DNA of 64,000 nt, taken from assembly GCF_000687475.1 (NCBI RefSeq), contig NC_057319.1:4764001-4828000 (forward strand), in the 5' to 3' direction. The notes beneath the pieces were generated by a model that saw only the letters and a program-made list of their open reading frames with translations, made no database searches and had not been told where the DNA came from. Positions 59,201-64,000 of this stretch are shown one piece after another. This DNA is from Ustilaginoidea virens (taxonomy: Eukaryota; Ascomycota; Sordariomycetes; Hypocreales; Clavicipitaceae). Positions within the stretch are counted from its first letter, which is position 1, and the number at the start of each line of letters is the position of its first letter. The position numbers and the translations under genes are program-made.

Positions 59201-62087
59201 CTAGACGTTGAGCTGCGCCGTAGTAGACTCGAGGACGTACTGCTGGTACGGCGCGAGAGCCTTCTCCACGACGCCGCCAGCACCGCAGTACTTGTCGACA
59301 ATCTCGACACTACGGCCGATGTATAGCTCGGGCTGGAGCATGGAGTCGAGCTCATCCCAAATGGGCTTGAAGTACTCGTTGTTACGTATACGCTCGATAA
59401 GGTCGTTCGGCTTGCCCTGCCGAGCGTGATTAGCACGGTACTGGCCCAGCTGCCGCGGGGGATGGAACAGCATGGTTTTGGTGGTTTCGGTGGTTTCGGT
59501 GGTTTCGGTGGTTTCGGTGGGTTCAAAAACAAACCTCGTCCTTTACAGTGCTTGCTGCTTGGACGGACAGAACTCGAATTTCCTCGTGTGCCCTGGTCGA
59601 GTCAGCACCGGGCCTCCAGCACTACCCATGACGTACTCACTCTTGCCTGGAAGCACCCTTGGCCACAAGCTTCATGATGATCTGTTGATCCGTCAGCAAG
59701 AATGCATCGAGCTTCACCGCGCTGAAGCGGATGGTGGAGCGTACGGTTTCTGTAACCATAAAAGGCAGCTCCTCCAGGAAGCGGCTGCGGATGCGTCTCG
59801 GATAGACTACGAAGCCGTCCGAAACATTGTCTAGTCCGATCAGAATAGCGTCGGCCAAAAGGAACATTTCTGGAATGTCGATTCCTGTTTCATGTCAGCC
59901 CATGTGCCCACAGCCTCGGCCTGCATTATGCCGCGAACGGGTCTTTTGAGAAGCGCCTGTCCTCGCCAATGCCCAGCTTTCTGCAAATGGAAGCAAAGCT
60001 CACGTCTGATGGCGGAGTCGTCGAGAGTCCTCTCAAACCACTGCGTAGACAGCGTATTGGCGAAGCTTGCTGGCTTGGCCATCAAAGCGCGAGACAGTGA
60101 GCAGATTCGCTCGCTCCTCATCTGACAGGTCAGTTAGCGGTGCGCCCCTGGAAGGAATGGTGGAAGCTTTCCAATGGTAGAGAAAGAAGATGGCCACATT
60201 GCAAAAGAAATTGAGGGAAATGAAAGAAATGGAAGAAGAAGTTGTAATTGTGACGAAGAAGGGAAGAGCCGGCAAAGGTCAAATGGGTCACGAAAGCGAT
60301 CAACAGAACGGGATGGGAAAAAAAAATAAACAAAGTTAATAAATGCAAAGCTTTTGAAATCAAGGTGAAAAAGCAGATTAGCGTCAAGGAGAAAGAGACT
60401 TGCCGGATTCCTCTTGTACGGCATTGCTGGGAGTTGTTAGCACTCTTTCAATTCACATGTTTACAAGAAAGACAAAACCTGGAAAGGAAAGAGGAGAGAC
60501 TTGCCTGACGATCCGATTTGGCTCGCCTCTTTCGGCTCTTCAATCTCCTTATTGCTCGCGAGCAACCGGATGTCGGAACAAATCTTATGGGCACTGGCCC
60601 CCAGGCCCGCCACTGCGTTTGCAACTATCAGGTCGACTTTTCGTGTGCTTCCCCCGGTAGGTTAGCACGATCCTGTGAGATCAACACTTGCGTGGCAGAA
60701 ATGACTCACTATGTCTGGGTCGAAATGTCCTAGTACGAGTCAGCCAGTCAATTCGAGAAACTCATCCATGACCGCGTTGGAAATGACAACTCACGTAGCA
60801 AGCAGGGAAGCCGAACTTTTCGCACAAAAGCTCGTTGAGCTTGTCGCACTTGGCATGATCGCCTTGGAAGCTGCGAGAAGAGGTGTCAGTCCAAGTTGAC
60901 TCTGTGCGTGGGTTTGTTTTCGGGGCTACAAACATTTCCAAGAAACTGGCCTGGGTTCCCGTCGTGCCTGTTGATTGTCAAAAGATCGAACCTGGTCAGA
61001 GAGATGCCACCCAACCAACGCACCTTGTGCGCCTCGGAACTTGAGGCCGCTGCGAACAGCCTCGAGAGCCTCCAAGTCCATCATTAGATCCTGGGCCCAT
61101 TGAGCCGCTACTGCTGTTAGAGGACAGTACGCCACATACGGCCCGGGGAAACTGTGACGACTTACCGCGGCGTCCAACGGTGATGGGTCTAGAAACAGGT
61201 CATGTCAGCACTTGGGCGTGATTTCGAACCTCGGCCGAAGTAGGGGTTCTGGTGGAGAGCAAGGAGGGAAACTTACTGAGCACTCTGGAAATGGGTGTAG
61301 GCCAATGTTGGTTCGGCTACATGGCACACCAGTCAGTCGGATCCTTCTCTTTCAAACTTGACTGATAGAGAAGGCTCGAGGTCCCCCAAGGGGTGGTCCA
61401 AAGGTCTTACACTTCCACTGGTTGGCAAAGGTTGCCAAGTTTGAAATAACCTTGGCCAGCTTGTTCCGCAGGATATCAAGAGCATCCCGCATGAGGATCA
61501 GCTCGGTGTTATCTGTCACGAAGCAAGACGTGCTGCCCAGATGGATGATGCCAGCTGCCGCAGGCGCCACGATCCCGAAAGCGTGGACGTGCTGTCCTGG
61601 ATGTTAGTTTCTGCAAAGGCTGAGTTGGGAATTGCGACATACGGCCATAACGTCCTGGAACCGGCATTATCAGCACATGCGAGCCCCATCAAAGGCGGTT
61701 TTTTTTTTTTTTATTTTTTATCTTTTGATACAGTCCAGGGATACTCACATGGCGTCTTCTCTTCTCTTCTATACGCGCAGTCTCAAAGTCCTCGTCGCTG
61801 ACCGTGAGGTGAGCCCTCATCTGTTCCAGGGCCTTGGGCGTGATGACATCGATTCCCAAGCTAGCCTCGGCCTCGGCAAGCCCTAGCCAGAGCTTACGCC
61901 AGGTAGAATGCCTGGATCTCTGGCTGAAGAGGCTGGTCATCTCATTGCTGCAGTAGCGACTTGTCAGAGACGTCTGATATGTATCGTAGGGGCTCTTCTG
62001 AGGGGCCTGGGCCTGGAGCTGGAGCTGCTTAATCTTGTCCTGCAGCTCCTGGATCTGCGCCTGAGCGTCTTCAGTCTGGTCAGCCAT
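59201..62087 (-). CDS. ADE13: Adenylosuccinate lyase
   Basis: Purine biosynthesis enzyme acting twice: SAICAR to AICAR and adenylosuccinate to AMP, each with loss of fumarate. I deduce 16 exons: 62087-61749, 61654-61643, 61591-61411, 61316-61277, 61188-61166, 61107-61024, 60967-60934, 60870-60795, 60729-60710, 60647-60505, 60426-60404, 60121-60004, 59884-59745, 59681-59641, 59592-59535 and 59416-59201, giving 515 residues. Exon 2 is 12 nt (DVMA) and completes EEKRRRH-DVMA-HVHAFG. Exon 11 encodes MPYKRNP, completing the superfamily signature [15 protein letters not shown]. Introns 10 and 11 (60427-60504, 60122-60403) appear to be GC-AG; donor GTTTGT is used twice. Other motifs are [19 protein letters not shown] and [14 protein letters not shown] Gln-rich coiled segment ([15 protein letters not shown]) extends the N-terminus by about 30 residues over yeast Ade13. 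Confidence 0.94.
59481..59516 (+). repeat. (GTGGTTTCG)4 minisatellite in intron
   Basis: Four perfect 9-bp units inside the next-to-last exon gap (intron 59417-59534) of the adenylosuccinate lyase gene, flanked by partial copies. Confidence 0.9.
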
Positions 62088-63131
62088 GGCAGCAGCGGCA
62101 ACTTGCTTGTTCGCGTTTCACAAACGACAGCAAGAGGGGGTGAACGAGTTGTCTCTCTGCGTTGTCAACAACAACGGGTTAGGGCGCCCAATTGCCAAAA
62201 AAAATTTACTCGTTTAATTTACACACGGAAGCATAAAGTAAAGTCCCACAAAATATATACTCGCAGCAGGCTCGCAACCCAGCAACGCTGCCTGTCTAGG
62301 TAGGTACAAGTCTGACAAGGCAGGATCCATACACGGTCTACAGATGAAGCAGCGCATCTTGAAATGATTCTTGGTAATCTTCACACTTGCGAGACGATTC
62401 GTTTGTGTTGTAGGAGCAAAGGGTTGAAGGTACCTTTTAGAACCTGTTTCGGTGCCTTGGTCCTGGTTGGCCGCCACGGGCTCTGACCCACAAAATACGA
62501 CAAAGCGAGGTAGGAGGTACCTTCCAGGGCCTAGGTACCTCCTACGTAGGTGCCCCGTACCTAAGGTATACAAGCTTTATCTTATCGGCCTGCAGCATCG
62601 TTTGTAATTCGCATTTGTCATTCTTGAGGTTACTTCGCACTAGTCTGTCCTTGAAATAACACAAACTTGCTGCAGATGCAGTGAAGCATCTACGGATTCC
62701 AAGTCCATAGTGTAGCTCGATACCAGGTTTGCGTCGTGAGAGACGGGACATTTTCAAGGTATCGGCGTCCAGTGGGGTCATGTCAGATGATGAATCTTCG
62801 TTCAAGATGCAACGTCATCTGCCCCTCATTTTGGACGATACAATGGAGCAACTTAATTAAAAAAAAAAAAAAAAAGAAAAAAGAAAAGAAAAGAAAAAGG
62901 AAAAAAAGAGTGAAAGCAAAAAAAGGTCATCACGCAAAGTGTTGCGGCAAATCAATGGTTCACCTGTCAAATACAAGTAGAGCGTCAATTTGGGGGTTCA
63001 ATTCTTCAAGTCATCATCACAACCTGCAACCCCTTTCGGGAGCTTCAGCATAGCATAGAACCAATTTTGTAGCCTACTACATTAGAACACCCAGGCGATA
63101 GATAACCGGCAGGTTCAGTCGAGAGGCCAAT
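62088..63131. other. Lyase upstream region and SOD1 3' flank
   Basis: No gene is recognised in this 1.04 kb. It holds a cluster of CCTAGGTACC-like motifs at about 62296-62310 and 62515-62570, and an A/G-rich tract at 62859-62925. It should contain the adenylosuccinate lyase promoter and the SOD1 3' UTR. Confidence 0.55.
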
Positions 63132-63812
63132 TTACGACGATATGCCAATCACACCTATCAGAAGTCATTGGATTTAGTTGAGAAGACGAGAGAGGACGAC
63201 AAAGAGGCGGAACATACCGCAGGCAGGTCGAGGACCAGCGTTGCCCGTCTTGAGGGACTCCTCGTTGCCACCCTTGCCGAGATCGTCGGTACCGGCATGG
63301 ACAACCACGGTACGCTACCAAGTGTCAGTCAAAGTCAGCCGGGTCTTCAAAGTCAAAAAAGTCAAAAGGTTGAGCGATGTGGCCATGGAGAAACGTACGC
63401 CAATGACGCTGTGGGGGCCAATGAGCTTGACGTGAGAGTCCTTCACGGAGCCCTTGGCGTTGCCCTGGCCGTCAGTCTCGATGTTGCCGAGGTCGCCGAC
63501 GTGTCGGGCCTCGTCCGAAGGAGCGCCGTGAGTCTTTCCGTGAGGGTTGACTGCGTAGCACGCGTGTGAGTCGCGTCTCTCGACGCTGTTACCGTCCTGG
63601 GAGCAACGGGGTGCCGCTGGCGGCCAACGTACAGTGAGGGCCGGCAGAAGTGCAGCCATTGGTGTTGTCACCAAAGGTATGGATGTGGAAACCACGCTTG
63701 GCGTTGGGGTCGTTGCCGCTGATGTCCCAGGTGACGGTGGTGGGATCAGACTCGGACGCCTGCTCGAAGACGACGGTGCCGCCAACCTTGGCGTCACCTC
63801 GAAGAACAGCAA
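63132..63812 (-). CDS. SOD1: Cu/Zn superoxide dismutase (first exon outside window)
   Basis: Cytosolic enzyme that converts superoxide to oxygen and hydrogen peroxide. Exons seen: 63812-63633, 63550-63399, 63314-63218 and 63154-63132 (introns of 82, 84 and 63 nt). The first one or few codons (usually MVKA) are expected in an upstream exon beyond the right edge or not recognised in the last 190 bp. About 150 residues are present. Copper and zinc ligands are visible: HIHTFGD, the His of AGPHFNPHG and [14 protein letters not shown] (His and Asp) and VVVHAG. The disulfide pair is in NGCTSAG and RPACGVIG. The electrostatic loop ([13 protein letters not shown]) is intact. The ATG at 63834 (MLNPRLL) is in frame through the likely acceptor, but it does not resemble family N-termini, so I regard it as intronic. 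Confidence 0.95.
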
Positions 63813-64000
63813 CTAAAAGACGGGGGTTGAGCATGCATCAGCATGGGCACAATAACGGGGCTCCCATCAAGGGACACGAGACAGACAGGGCCAAAAGGGT
63901 CTGGTTCCATCAAGGTTGCGTCTTTGCATGCCCGTCTTGTCCAACGACGTCGCTAGGAGGGGGGGGAAAGGGAAGAAGAAAAAAACTCGCTCAAACAAGC
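63813..64000. other. Right-edge sequence, probably SOD1 intron 1
   Basis: On the minus strand this ends in CTTTTAG directly before the first recognised SOD1 exon and has a CTGAT branch-like site about 30 nt earlier. No SOD1 start exon can be recognised within it. Confidence 0.5.

Noticed and set aside
59682..59744. Reading through this 63-nt in-frame segment in adenylosuccinate lyase
   Set aside because: It has GTACGC...CTGAC...CAACAG intron signals, and removing it restores the conserved [14 protein letters not shown] alignment.
1..64000. Transposons or RIP-mutated DNA
   Set aside because: No transposase, reverse transcriptase or terminal repeats were recognised, and there is no AT-rich RIP-like block.

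Overview
The window is nuclear DNA of a filamentous ascomycete fungus. The evidence is many short (about 50-120 nt) GT-AG introns with CTAAC/CTGAC-like branch sites, two nuclear tRNA genes, fungal-only protein families and gene lengths typical of Sordariomycetes. Dispersed TACGGAGTA and GGTACCTAGGTACC-like intergenic motifs make Hypocreales my best guess, but that is inference. No transposon, CRISPR array or bacterial-type operon was seen. I recognise 17 protein-coding genes and 2 tRNA genes; most coding regions lie on the minus strand. Exon boundaries were deduced by eye from splice signals and family conservation.

Left part (1-10.5 kb): a HAM1-like protein gene cut by the left edge; a long gene-poor stretch; CSN5, the deneddylase subunit of the COP9 signalosome; tRNA-Gln(CUG); then a divergent pair of predicted secreted proteins, a zinc metalloprotease (minus) and an eight-cysteine protein (plus).

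Middle part (10.9-47.8 kb): the ribosome-biogenesis factor RRP5; a YML020W-like alpha/beta-hydrolase-fold protein with repeated Trp motifs; the mitochondrial processing peptidase alpha subunit; a Dma/Chfr-type FHA-RING ubiquitin ligase; an ATR/Mec1/UvsB checkpoint kinase with nine exons; a class II myosin heavy chain; and, divergent from the myosin, a large disordered protein ending in a ZFC3H1/Red1-type zinc finger. Cell-cycle, checkpoint, cytokinesis and RNA-decay functions are therefore neighbours here, though nothing shows co-regulation.

Right part (48.9-64 kb): a membrane-anchored steryl-ester/acylglycerol lipase (minus) divergent from PET191 (plus); tRNA-Ile(AAU) with a 10-nt intron; then four minus-strand metabolic or stress genes: transaldolase, Tudor-SN, adenylosuccinate lyase and Cu/Zn superoxide dismutase, the last cut or nearly cut by the right edge.

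The most unusual signals are at the level of gene structure: 12-nt micro-exons in transaldolase and adenylosuccinate lyase, two successive GC-AG introns in the latter, simple-sequence expansions inside conserved proteins, and the divergent secreted-protein pair. I did not find a clearly new multi-gene system.
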